NCBI GenBank assembly: GCA_036674765.1
Contig: JARVKI010000032.1
Span: 186,001 to 250,000 of the forward strand
Reading direction: 5' to 3'
DNA length: 64,000 nt
DNA from: Seiridium cupressi
Taxonomy: Eukaryota > Ascomycota > Sordariomycetes > Amphisphaeriales > Sporocadaceae
Both the position numbers and the translations under genes were made by a program. This document shows positions 22,395 to 33,065 of this stretch, piece after piece. Below the pieces are notes generated by a model. The model saw nothing but the letters and a program-made list of their open reading frames with translations. It was not told where the DNA came from and did not search any database. Within the stretch, counting starts at the first letter, position 1, and every line of letters begins with the position of its first letter.

Positions 22395-25201
22395 ATGGTT
22401 CGAACCAATGTTGCGCTGTCGCTCCTTGCGGGCGCAGCAGCCTTCACCGAGGCCGCTCGCACCAACAAGCAGGTTGTGCCTGGCTCCTTCATTGTAGAGT
22501 TTGTGGACACCGAGGTGGGTACACATCGTTGATTCTCATGGCCAGACCGCGAGACCTGGGGCTTACTGGAAAACCGTAGGATTCTTCCAACTTTTACTCT
22601 GCTACCAGCTCGGTAGGGGAGACAACAAAGACCTTTGACTCGTCTATCTTCAAGGGCGCCACGATCAAGTTCCACAACCTCAACACAGCCGATGCCGAAG
22701 CTAGCAATCTCTTGTCGCTGCCCAGTGTCAAGAACGTGTGGCCAAACAGTGTTTACTCATTGCCCCCCGCCGAGGTTATCTGGACGGGATCCCCCGAGTC
22801 GGCCGCAGTCTCCAAGAGGCAATACAGCAATGACACCTTTTCTCCTCACGTGATGACACAGGTGGACAAGCTTCATGCAGAGGGAATTATTGGTGAAGGC
22901 ATTAAGATTGGCGTCATTGACACCGGCGTAAGCTGACACTGAATTTCATCCCCGACTATGCTGACCTTGTTGCAAAGATTGACTACAACCACCCGGCTCT
23001 TGGCGAAGGATTCGGACCCGGCCACCTGGTCAGCTACGGTTATGATCTTGTTGGTGACAACTACACGGGCGTCAATACTCCAGTTCCGGATGACGAGTAC
23101 GGACCCACTTTGTGTCCCGATGGCGCTTGGTTTTGCTAACTGCTCTCTAGCCCCTGGGACGGCTGCGCGGGCCACGGATCTCACGTCGCTGGTATCATTG
23201 CCGCCCAGGCCAACGAGTTGGGCTTCACCGGTGCTGCTCCCGTGAGTATAGAAGTTACCTGACTCGAGGAAATGCTCCAACTGACAATGTAATCAGGGCG
23301 TGACCCTCGGCGCTTACCGTGTCTTTGGATGTGATGGAAGTGCTGCCAATGACGTTCTCATCGAGGCTTACATTCGAGCCTTCGAGGACGGCAGCCAGAT
23401 CATCACTGCATCGATCGGTGGATCTTCCGGCTGGAGTGAGGACCCCTGGGCCGTGGTCGTCTCACGAATTGTGGAGCAAGGCGTTCCTTGCACCGTCTCG
23501 GCAGGTAACAGCGGCGACTACGGTCTGTTCTACGCCAGCACCGCCGCCGATGGAAAGAAGGTGACTGCCATTGCATCCTTCGACAACGTCGAGTCCCCAG
23601 CTCTGCTTACCGTTTCCAACTACACGATCGACGGAGCTGCCGAAGAGGAGTTCGGCTATGCACCGGGCGAGCCTGCCGCCTGGACTGATGTCTCCTTGCC
23701 ATTGTGGACTCCCTCATTCAACACCACTGACGCTGCTGCCGGCTGTGATGCTTATCCCGCGGATACCCCTGATCTCTCCGGCTACATAGTGCTCATTCGC
23801 CGAGGAACTTGCACTTTCGTCCAGAAGGCTACCAACGCTGCCGCTTTCGGAGCCAAGTATATCCTGTTCTACAACAACGTTGCCGGCGCAACCACTGCCG
23901 CTGCTGATGTTGAGGGCATCCTTGCTGTCGGTATGGTGACCGCTGACCAAGGTGTCGAATGGGTGAATGCGCTCGCTGCAGGCTCAGACGTGGTTCTGAG
24001 CTTCGAAGATCCCACGACTGCTCCTGTGCAACTGGTGTCGAGCCCTAACACACTTACGGGTGGATACCTCAGCACTTACACCTCTTGGGGTCCTACCTTT
24101 GAGGCCGATGTTAAGCCCCAGGTCGGATCTCCCGGTGGCAACATTCTGTCCACCTGGCCCGTTCCTCTTGGCTCGTATGCCGTGCTCTCCGGAACTTCCA
24201 TGGCTTGCCCACTCGTCGCCGCCATTGTTGCCCTCGTTGCCGAAGTTCGAGGCACTTTCGACCCTCTCGTTATTGAGAGCCTTCTTGCTGCCACTGCCAA
24301 CCCCGCAGACCTCAACGACGGGACAGGCACGTATGACATCCTCGCACCGGTCGCTCAGCAGGGTGCTGGTCTGGTCCAGGCCTACGATGCCGCCTATGCC
24401 ACCACGATCCTCAGCGTCTCTTACCTCGCTTTCAACGACACCGACAACTTTGTTGACACACTCAACTTCACCATTAGCAACACTGGGGCCGATGAAATCA
24501 CCTACGAGGTTGCATCGGTTGGCTCCGCCACTGCCTATACCTTTTCTACCTCGATCTTCCCGGACATCTTCCCTGGCCTTGAGTTTGATGACACTGCCGC
24601 CACCCTCGCCTTTAGCGAAGACAAAGTTACAGTCCCAGCTGGTGGCGAATCAGTGGTCACCGTCACCGTCACCCCTCCTGCTGTTAACGCTACCCGCTTG
24701 CCCGTCTACTCTGGATACATCACGCTGAACGGAACGAACGGAGACAGCTTCTCTCTGCCTTACCAGGGTATTGTCGGCAGTCTACATGACACCACTGTTC
24801 TTGCTGACGCCTACCTAACACTGTCAACCGACAGTGCCTATACTCCAGTCACCACCAGCAACTCCAGCTTCGTTCTATACAAGGGTGATACCAACACTAC
24901 CACCGCCGTTCAACCTGAGGCCGTCGCCGACCTGGCTTTCGGCTCGCCTCTCGTCAAGTGCGAAGTCCTCGAGGCCGGAAGCAACGGCACGAGCTTGGGT
25001 GAGATTCTCGGATCACCCTACCGCTGGGCATCGCGCGACCCCATCCCTCTGGCATGGAATGGAACTCTCGCTGACGGTAGCTACGCTCCTGCTGGCAGCT
25101 ACGTCTTCCAGATCTCTGCTCTGCACATCTTTGGCGACGCCTCTGATGCTTCTGAGTACGATGTTGCCCAATCAGTTCCCTTCTCCATTACCTACGCTTA
25201 A
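22395..25201 (+). CDS. Secreted subtilisin-like serine protease (S8, Vpr type) with PA insert
   Basis: Five exons, 22395..22514, 22580..22927, 22978..23096, 23151..23241 and 23297..25201, give 860 residues. Exon 3 ends at a GTACGG donor, which restores the catalytic-His region. Seen: a signal peptide (VALSLLAGAAAFTEA), an I9-type propeptide ending before about residue 130, and the subtilase domain with Asp154 (GVIDTGID), His204 (CAGHGSHVAG), oxyanion Asn297 (SAGNSGD) and Ser527 (SGTSMACP). A protease-associated (PA) domain lies between about 376 and 437. A C-terminal Fn3-like beta region (about 610-860) has many N-glycosylation sites. Known: fungal homologues of Bacillus minor extracellular protease Vpr have this exact layout and a length of 850-900. 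All catalytic residues are present, so it should be active outside the cell. Confidence 0.94.
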
Positions 25202-25840
25202 AGTGGACTAGAATAGTGGGACGATGCGAGGTTGGAATGAAAAAAAAGGAGCCATGATCACGATTAGGCTATGTAAAGCTAGTTCTCTGTATATATTGAA
25301 TATGAATTTTCATGATCTGAACTACTCTCGAGGATGAGTCAGATACTTGCCGTGAATGTTAACTCGAACCCAGAATTGATTTGTGCCTGATGCAGATCTG
25401 TGTTTGATGCAGTGACGAGTTTCGATACAAGTCAAGTACTCAGTAGCGTCAGACACGTACTGATTGGCCCTCCCAAGGTAACCTGGATGAACGAAATGCC
25501 TCGAGATGCTCTTGATTTGAATTCGTTATTCAGTCATTGAACATCCCTGTCCAGATACCACTGTACTAGAGCTGCAAGTACAAGGAAGTAATACAAAGCG
25601 AGCTCAAGTGATACATATCGTTCAAGCCACTCCAAGACATCATCTCATCCTTTGTTTTCATCGCACCTTGTAGCCTCTCTTTATTGTCTTCCCGCACAAC
25701 CCCATTATTGTGGCAATAATGGTACCGACGGCCAAGCGTAAAGTCGTGTTCAAAAATGTGCATAAACAAGTAAGTTGGCGCTTCTGATGTGGCGTCCCTA
25801 AATACACAAAATATTCCCATGAATAAATTATCCGCCCAAA
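25202..25840. other. Intergenic region
   Basis: The 3' region of the subtilase gene and the promoter of the following hypothetical gene. No gene or clear motif is seen. Confidence 0.5.
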
Positions 25841-26575
25841 ATGGATCCAACGACCACAATGTTATCTTGTCTAGAGATCTCACCATATGTCACTACCTTA
25901 CGGCTGACGGAACCTCATCAGGGTGGGTATGCCTTTATTTGCCACGGTCCAGAGCCTAACAGATGCCGGCTGACCTTTATTATTTTTCCTCTCAAGGTTA
26001 GCGATGCCACAGCTCGGACCGAGATCATCTCGTATCACCACACAGAGTCATGTACTTGTCCCAAGGAGCTACATCCCGAGCAAGGAATGGGCATCTTTTT
26101 CCAGACTGAGGAACCCGAGCATGATGTAGGGTTTGCAGTCTACCGTCGGCCAGACTCCCGGCTGGACGAGGCTTTCGATCCGAGCCACGAAGAGCCCGAT
26201 GTGGCAGCCGAGCGCACTGACAGGGACTACAGTGTATATGCGCTTGAGAAACAATGGCTTGACGTCCTTTCAGCCGTTTTAGAGCTCAAAAGTCTTTGGG
26301 GTTCGCCCGTGTCTCCCCGGAATCCTCTCACGTTTTACCCGACGGTGTCTACTGGCCGGAATGGTCTTTGGATGGTTCAATGGCCGCACGTGAATGGTGA
26401 AACAGCTCTGAAACACATTAAACAACCACTTGAGGGGGTTTCGGGGGAGGTATACTCTTATGAAGAAGGGGTCCCTGGTAAGAGGACTGAGCGCTGGGTA
26501 AATTGGCAGCCGTTGCAGTGTGATGGGACCAAGGAGGACAACAAAGCCATTTATTCCCGAATCGGTAACAGATGA
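25841..26575 (+). CDS. Hypothetical protein, family not recognised
   Basis: A single open frame of 244 residues with an ATG in good context (AAAATGG). No membrane helix or signal peptide. Composition is that of a soluble protein, with an SCTCPKE cysteine pair near 70-75, an acidic central stretch (DPSHEEPDVAAERTD) and a Trp-rich C-terminal part (WMVQWPH, RWVNWQP). I do not recognise a domain. The frame is much longer than expected by chance in this AT-balanced region and has protein-like composition, so a real gene is likely. It lies downstream of the subtilase but nothing ties the two functionally. Confidence 0.55.
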   Translation: MDPTTTMLSCLEISPYVTTLRLTEPHQGGYAFICHGPEPNRCRLTFIIFPLKVSDATARTEIISYHHTESCTCPKELHPEQGMGIFFQTEEPEHDVGFAVYRRPDSRLDEAFDPSHEEPDVAAERTDRDYSVYALEKQWLDVLSAVLELKSLWGSPVSPRNPLTFYPTVSTGRNGLWMVQWPHVNGETALKHIKQPLEGVSGEVYSYEEGVPGKRTERWVNWQPLQCDGTKEDNKAIYSRIGNR

Positions 26576-27161
26576 AACGAAGAACTAGGAAATGGTCGGT
26601 ATATTATAGTCGGGACGTACGTGGTCTCCCAAACCACCTCTGTCTGGTCTACAAGCTGTGCCAGCTCAGAATCGAGTTGCTGCTGGGCCGAATGATCGCC
26701 GTTCGGGCCAGTAATTCTTGATGATGTGCCTCGGTAACACAAGCTGTGGCTCAATTATGAATAACTTGAATAACGAGATAAATCATATTTTCTTATCGAT
26801 TCCCATTGTGTATTCGCCTTATTGCTTCCTGTGGTCGTGTGGGTACGACGCTACTGCTGTTGCGGGGGGTTGTGACAACAATTAGAGAGGAACACGAAAC
26901 TAAAGTTCGAATCTGTAACATCATAGGCCAAACCGCACACGAAATCCGATTTTCGTTTCAAGGAGTAATTGCTTATGTAGATCAATGTACTAATAATGAA
27001 AGTATGCCTACGTACATAATCGAGGCGTCACGACGTCTCGCCGTGGGGTAGGTAGTGATGTCGTCATGACGTCCATTTGGCGTGTAAGTCTTCAATTGAC
27101 CAACTAAGGCAGTGCTTCCTTCCAGCAACAACCACAACCGCAATCAAAGTCTCTTTCAACA
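26576..27161. other. Intergenic region
   Basis: Promoter and leader of the SDR gene. A GTAAGT at 27084 followed by an acceptor-like CCAG at 27121-27124 suggests that the leader may contain an intron. No gene is seen. Confidence 0.45.
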
Positions 27162-28318
27162 ATGCTTCGAATTCTTTGCGGAAAACCATCTTCGATACGC
27201 AGTGCATTCAGACCAATCCAATCATTCAAGATTGTATCACAAGCAACTATGGCAACAGGTTAGTATTGCCGATGCAGCGCCCAGACCCGCGCACAGCAGC
27301 TTATCGCACTATAGGCAAGGCAGAGAACAAGGACCTTCAGGCCAACAGCCTGTTTGATGTATCGCACCTCACAGCTGTAGTCACAGGCGGTGGCACCGGT
27401 ATTGGTCTCATGATCACCCAGGCACTGCAGTCCAACGGCGCCAAGGTCTATATCACGGGCCGAAGAAAGGAAGTCCTCGAGGAGACAGCCAAGCGCTACA
27501 GCACTGGACCTGGCAGCATCATTCCTCTACCAGGTGATGTGAGCACCAAGGATGGTGCGATTCAGCTTGCGAAGGAGATTGAGAGCAAAGAAGCAAAGGG
27601 CATTCATTTACTCGTCAACAATGCTGGCATTGCGCGTGATGACGCCACGAAATATTGTAGGCTCCTGCTACACACGAACACGAATAGACCTAAACGCTAA
27701 TCCTCGCAGCTTCTGCCGGCCAGCCGGAGATGGCTGATGCGAAGTCCATCTCCGAACACTTCCTCAAGTCAGAGCAGGACGAGTGGGCAAACACGTTCCA
27801 AACCAACGTCGCGGGTGCTTACTACATGTCCATGGCCTTCTTGCCACTCTTGGCCAAGGGGCACGATGCCACTCCTGGGTACACTTCACAGGTTGTGAAC
27901 GTGACATCCATCTCGGGTGTGATGAAGGGCCCTAGCATGGGCCAACCCATCTACGCGACGTCCAAGGCGGCCGCGACACAGCTCAGTCGTGTTCTAGCTG
28001 CGCTGTTCACGGAAGTGAAGATCCGTGTCAACACCATTGCTCCGGGGATCTTTCCGAGTGAAATGACGGCTGGGTCGTCGGAGGAAGATAACAAGAGCAA
28101 TCTCGACATTAACCCCAGCAACCCTGCGGGCAGAACCGGACATGACACAGATATGGGAGCGACTATTCTCTTCCTTGCTGGCAAAGGCGGGCTCTTCTAC
28201 AATGGCCAGATCCTTTATCCAGACGGAGGTGAGCCACCAGAGGTCTCTGCTTGATTGTATAGTACTAACAGTGTTATTCTCAGGGTCGACGCTCGTGCAG
28301 CCTGCAGCGAATAACTAG
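27162..28318 (+). CDS. Short-chain dehydrogenase/reductase with mitochondrial-type leader
   Basis: Four exons, 27162..27258, 27315..27656, 27710..28228 and 28284..28318, give 330 residues. The last intron has a textbook ACTAACA branch point. Seen: an Arg/Ser-rich start (MLRILCGKPSSIRSAFRP) like a mitochondrial presequence, the NAD(P)-binding TGGGTGIG (about 55-62), NNAG, a VNVTSIS stretch containing the catalytic Ser, and YATSK (Tyr and Lys of the active site). The short last exon restores the usual C-terminal DGG-S-TLVQP ending; without it the frame would read on to a stop at 28252. Known: classical SDRs are about 250 residues with TGxxxGxG, NNAG and YxxxK. The reaction is an NAD(P)-dependent alcohol/ketone conversion; the substrate is not predictable. 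3-oxoacyl-ACP-reductase-like relatives are the closest general type. Confidence 0.88.
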
Positions 28319-29703
28319 AGTTGTTGGAAACTGTAGTGCGTGCTCATCCTGAACTTATTGCGACAAGTGATTCTCCTGAGATGGCAAGACGCTCCCGCAC
28401 GCAATAGCGGGGCCCGGCAGCCAGAGATGTTGACCAGGCCTTAATAATGTCGACCAATCCTGGCTGCGACTATAGTGGCCTGCAATCAGTTGGTGGTTCT
28501 TCGTATCCGTCAGATAACCCTGCTTTTGATCGGAAAGAGTTGGTTTTCGTTGACCCTCTGAAATCGAAACTGGACCATAACCAATCTTCTTGTTAACGCT
28601 GTTGCACTCGGTTCCACGCCATTTGGCATCCGCCCCCGTAGACAAGCAGTGGAAACGTGCATTTGCAGGCTGCCGCACGAAACGGAGTTTGTCTATTCTG
28701 TTCATTACAGCTCTAGTAGCGCATAATGAGAGTTCTACGCATTAGTAAAATAAAATTTATTTACAGGCATTGTAATCTCAGTATCGGGGGCATAACCAGC
28801 ACCGATGCCCTTGTCACGGTCACTACCCTTACAGCCCTGCCACGGTAACACGATGTCAGTCCCTGAAAACCAGCCACACTTACCGGCTACGCTGTGGCGT
28901 GCCAGCGTATCACTGTGCTAATAATACCAAGCCAATGAAAAGTGATAACACATTTGTGGCATCACTGCCATCAGACGTATCTGGTGTGCCCAGGTGTGCA
29001 TGGCGATCCGCTGGAAAGTAGACTGCAGCTTCAGCCTTACCCTTCGATACAAATTTTTCAAGTTTTTGTAGGCGGCCTTTTCATCACAGTCTCTTCTTCA
29101 GCACATCGAGCTTTTATTCCACGACGACTGCCAATCGACGGTACGCAATCCCGCAAGCTGTGCCTTTCAGTACAAGACAAAGTCACTGATGTATAGCACT
29201 TGCGCATTTCTCCACTATCCGACCTGTTCCTGCTCTCGAGAAGAGCAATCAATAACAAGGAGATGGATCAATATGGAACCCATCCCTCGGGCTTGGGGCC
29301 GCGGAAGATCAACCTAATCGACCTATAGGAAATGCACCAGGAGAAAGACCAATTAATGGCGAAGTAACACCGATCAAGCTAACACCTATCACTGGCCGCG
29401 TAAGCAGGGCGAAAAAAAGGTGTTCCGGTACATACATGTGAACTCTGCAAACCACCAAAAGTGAGTGACCGGTGATTCTTGGCGAGTCCATCTGCGCAAC
29501 TAATGGCAATGCTTGTTCTAGACCTTTACAAGGGCAGATCACCTAAGGTAAGAGACTCCTAAGAGTTGATGCTATGAGGTGGTGAGTTTTTAACTAATTT
29601 TGGTCGCTAGGCGCCATCAACTCAGTCACCAAACACCGCAGTAGCCGTGCAGTTATCCCAGTTGCGATCGAGCTTTTTTTTAAAGCAGATCTACTCGCTC
29701 GTC
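28319..29703. other. Intergenic region of about 1.4 kb
   Basis: No gene is recognised. Short frames on both strands are without family resemblance. Confidence 0.5.
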
Positions 29704-30660
29704 ATGCAACACGACAGTATGTTTTGATTCCATCTCTCGAGTGTGATCATAGCTGATATCAAGAAAGCGAACAAGAAGGCGATCCTGCTTCACAAAAACC
29801 CCCTGGTGGTACTCCCCTCCATGGTTTGGTTCATGGACAGCAGCAATCCATCATCACCACATACTAAAACACGCCGGCTCCAAATTCCCAAGGCATTCAG
29901 AGACCCCATCTGGATGTCATGACTTCTCATGCTATAATATTCTCCCGGCTAATCGGCCCGCGAATCATACTGGCCAAGTCAGTAACTTGGAATCGCATGC
30001 CACTTCTGCTGGCTACGGATCAAATGAAACCAACGACGATTGGCTGGACCAGAGAGGCCTCTCTGGGAATTTACCCAGCGCCATTACTTCATCACCAGCG
30101 ATTTATAATCAATCCACTACCACCTATTCGAATACCAGTCATTCGACCATAGATCCGGCCGTGGTGTCCTCAGCTGAGGGAGCAATGTTTAATTCGCTCG
30201 CGGAGAGTGATGTGCGCTTACCGACTCAATATGCAAGCGCACAGCCACCAAGAATCGAGTTCGAGCCTTCAAGCGCTAACAATGAAGATCTTGATCCAAA
30301 CGGGGTTGACTTTTTTACATCATGGGAGACAGAATTCGCCACGGTCAGCGGGAGAAACGATATTGATGAATTACTGCGGATGATTTCATGCCGAAAACGG
30401 CCGAGGGCGACCGTTCCGCGACCATGGATCTGCATCACTAAAGAACAAACCGCAAGGCCGCCGGGCTAGAATGGCGGCTAACCGTTGTAGCGCTAATCGA
30501 GATGAAAACGTTTGCTGGAAGGGTATCTGCATTATGGATCAGCTTCGAAAGAGAGAAGAAGCCCTTCGAAGAAGCCTTTTCAATGATACACTCAACTGGT
30601 ATAATAGGTGGACGTCTCGAAACTATGTAGGGTTAGTTTAAAGAGGAAGATGTGGAGTTA
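29704..30660 (+). pseudogene. Decayed gene with Ser/Thr/Gln-rich N-terminus and basic CW motif
   Basis: Protein-like sequence runs through this stretch but only with repairs. An ATG at 29704 plus a possible intron leads into a frame reading SEQEGDPASQKPPGGTP and a GQQQS stretch, which hits a TAA at 29865. A different frame carries about 150 residues of Ser/Thr/Asn-rich sequence (29987 to about 30400, including a DELLRM motif). The first frame then returns with a basic segment GRRARMAANRCSANRDENVCW (30453-30515) and a short alpha-helical end, stopping at about 30640. One stop and two frame changes indicate a pseudogene; alternative splicing does not repair them by eye. The ENVCWKGIC segment recalls cysteine-pair motifs after a basic stretch in some fungal transcription-factor-like proteins, but only as an impression. 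Function unknown. Confidence 0.35.
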
Positions 30661-31178
30661 CGAATCGCTAGTAAACTGTCAGCTTAGAAGGTGTACAGGG
30701 CATTTTGCACGAATTGGACCAACATGAATACACACATCCCGCAACGGGTAACACAATGGCTTGTCCCCGGGAGCTATTCAGAGAGCCCCGCAGCCATTGG
30801 GTGGGACTAATGTAGCCGACCACAGTTCATTATACACCGCATAACATCACCCTCGTCTCCATATTAGTGTATGCTCATCATGCTCCCTTGCAGTCGCTGG
30901 AATCTGTACTTAAGAAAGTCTCTCAGATAACAGGCCAAAACCATCTGCCTTGTGTCTTCATCAGGATAACATCAATAAGCCGCCAATCTAAACCAACCCA
31001 ACGTAGATCTGCCAGCCAAATGACTCCCCAAGGAGCCAGCCACTCACGATCACGCATTGTGTTCATACTAGTGATTCACTACGGTTTAAACCTAATGCAT
31101 TTAAGCCCCTCTTCTAGTCCCCTAATTTACCGTTAGCCTTCTCATAAAAGACATAATCCTTATCGATACTCAACGAAA
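30661..31178. other. Intergenic region
   Basis: No gene is recognised. It contains the promoter of the hypothetical gene at 31179. Confidence 0.5.
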
Positions 31179-31928
31179 ATGGACAAGAGCCCGACACCAC
31201 CCACCAAGATCCTCGTCAGACAGTACGCAGTCTTCGAGGACTGTCGTCACGAGGACCCGGATGCCACGCTTCTTGACGACAAAGAGCGTGAAATAAGACC
31301 CGGAGAAGATCCCAGAATACCCGCTTCTCAAAAATCTGCCGAGCCCTATCCGCGTCCTGGGACTGGGACCTGTGACGAATGTAGTGAGGTCTTCGAAAAA
31401 ATAAAAGTTGATTTCGAAACCTTGAAGAGAAACTGGATCCTAAGTGAGAAATCCACTATAAACCGCGATACCCTAGAGTTGTTCGTCCGAGTGAGCAAAT
31501 CCATAAAGGACAGATGGCACAAGGACTGTGAACAAGAAACGAACAGAGACAACAGGAAGCACACGAAGCCGATTCATGATTATCGCGGCCGAATGAGGCT
31601 TCTCCTAGAGTTCGCAAACTCATGGAAAGACGCAGAACAACAAGTTACCCACAAGAAGCACAACTTGAACCATCTTCTCATGGATGCACGCGAATTTATC
31701 GTGGAGGAGATCTCGGGGCAGATCATCAACGCCGAGTGGGGTTTCAAAGACAACGAAGAGGGTCTCAAGGAATTTATAATCTTCGGAGAGGGCTTGGCAG
31801 AATCTTTACCGGATCTTTTCAGGACCGCAATCGCTACCCGAGATGACTCTGACTGGGAAGACGACCTTAAAGAGGTGTTTGAAAAAACCGTTGCAAGAGA
31901 GGTTCCGATGTATAGACGAGATACATGA
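31179..31928 (+). CDS. Hypothetical acidic, helix-rich protein
   Basis: A single open frame of 249 residues, ATG 31179 in AAAATGG context. Highly charged, without signal peptide or membrane helix. A TCDECSEVFEKIK segment (about 64-76) carries a CxxC pair. The following 170 residues are predicted by eye to be mostly helical (VFEKIKVDFETLKRN, RMRLLLEFANSWKDAEQQ, EGLKEFIIFGEGLAESL). The family is not recognised; it has the look of a lineage-restricted fungal protein. Adjacent genes give no functional hint. Confidence 0.6.
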   Translation: MDKSPTPPTKILVRQYAVFEDCRHEDPDATLLDDKEREIRPGEDPRIPASQKSAEPYPRPGTGTCDECSEVFEKIKVDFETLKRNWILSEKSTINRDTLELFVRVSKSIKDRWHKDCEQETNRDNRKHTKPIHDYRGRMRLLLEFANSWKDAEQQVTHKKHNLNHLLMDAREFIVEEISGQIINAEWGFKDNEEGLKEFIIFGEGLAESLPDLFRTAIATRDDSDWEDDLKEVFEKTVAREVPMYRRDT

Positions 31929-32840
31929 TCAAAAAGGTCTGTCGAGAAGCTATTAATCAGAACACTTTCGGCTAAGACAAGCCCGTCTATATTATTTGCT
32001 GGTTCTCTCATTCCTTTCTTGCCTTTCGGCCGATGCGGTGTATTATGCATTTATACTAGTGTTTCCCGGGATAGATAGGACAACTAGTAATCGAGCTTTT
32101 AGATTTCTTGAAAATCTGCAATGATGTCAGTTATTCCACCTCGATTGACCATCTAGACAGTACATATCACTAATATTGTAGGAATGATCATAATCTCACC
32201 TTTATAAATAGTATGTTTTGTCAATGAATAGTGCTTGCTTTCTTGAAGATAGATTAGGTAGCAGATATAACGAAATCTATCATCTATCTGACGCAAACAC
32301 AATATGATCAATATGCTGCTTCGCACGAACGTGATACTACTCGAGTGTATTGTAAAGCGCAAAAAGTTGACTAAGAAGCCCCGAATTGATGGTTTCGTTA
32401 CACTAGGCCCGGTTGCCTCTATGATCGTAGACCTCTACTCACTGCTCCCCTAGACGAACCAGTACGTCTGCAGGAGTGAGCAATTCACAAGAACAGGGAG
32501 TAGCAATTAACAAATACAGGGAATGATCATAGGATGGCGAATGACACGACATATCTTGGTGGATCAATGAGGTTTGATCACACCGATAGAGTCCCGGATT
32601 GGCTTACCTGCAGTTATGTAAGTTTCACAAACCACATCACTGCTACTCTTAGAGTTACTCACAGCGCTTGCTTGTCTATAAAATAGTATCAACTTCTGGC
32701 CAAGCCTACTCGATTCTAGACAAGCCAATCAGCCCTAAGCAAACAAACCAGCCGAACCGAGCCAGACCAGCCGAACAGACCGTAACGAACCGGAAGAGTC
32801 AAGATACTGGAACACGACGAACATACTATCACAAGCTGAA
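31929..32840. other. AT-rich intergenic region
   Basis: A notably AT-rich stretch (especially 32050-32350) with no credible frame. I see no transposon features. The right end is the promoter of the small Cys-rich gene. Confidence 0.45.
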
Positions 32841-33065
32841 ATGTGCGACTGGGAGGAATATCTCTTCGTGTGTCAACACACCACTTTCCGCATGCAGGCC
32901 TACTGCCATCGGGCCCGTGTCCGCGAGAATCACGCATGCAACTCCGTGAAGGTCCTGAGGAAGACGTGGATTCAGCACGACGCACTGTGCTCGAATTGTA
33001 TCGAGGCTGGCTACACCTTGGATACAGAGAAGAAGTTGATCATCGCGCCTCCCCAAAACCCTTAG
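32841..33065 (+). CDS. Small cysteine-rich intracellular-type protein
   Basis: 74 residues from ATG 32841 to the stop at 33063-33065. Seen: MCDWEEYLFVCQHTTFRMQA then a CH pair, NHACNS, and a final CSNCIEAGY, giving six Cys and several His at regular positions. There is no signal peptide, so it is not an obvious secreted effector. The Cys/His spacing (C-x8-CQH, CH, HAC, C-x2-C) suggests a small zinc-binding fold. Very small frames are prone to be false, but the dense Cys/His pattern with a start in good position supports a real gene. I do not recognise a named family. Confidence 0.5.
   Translation: MCDWEEYLFVCQHTTFRMQAYCHRARVRENHACNSVKVLRKTWIQHDALCSNCIEAGYTLDTEKKLIIAPPQNP

Noticed and set aside
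24060..24728. 222-codon open frame in another frame of the subtilase
   Set aside because: Overlaps the catalytic-Ser and beta domains of an intact protease; Pro/Ser/Leu-rich shadow product.
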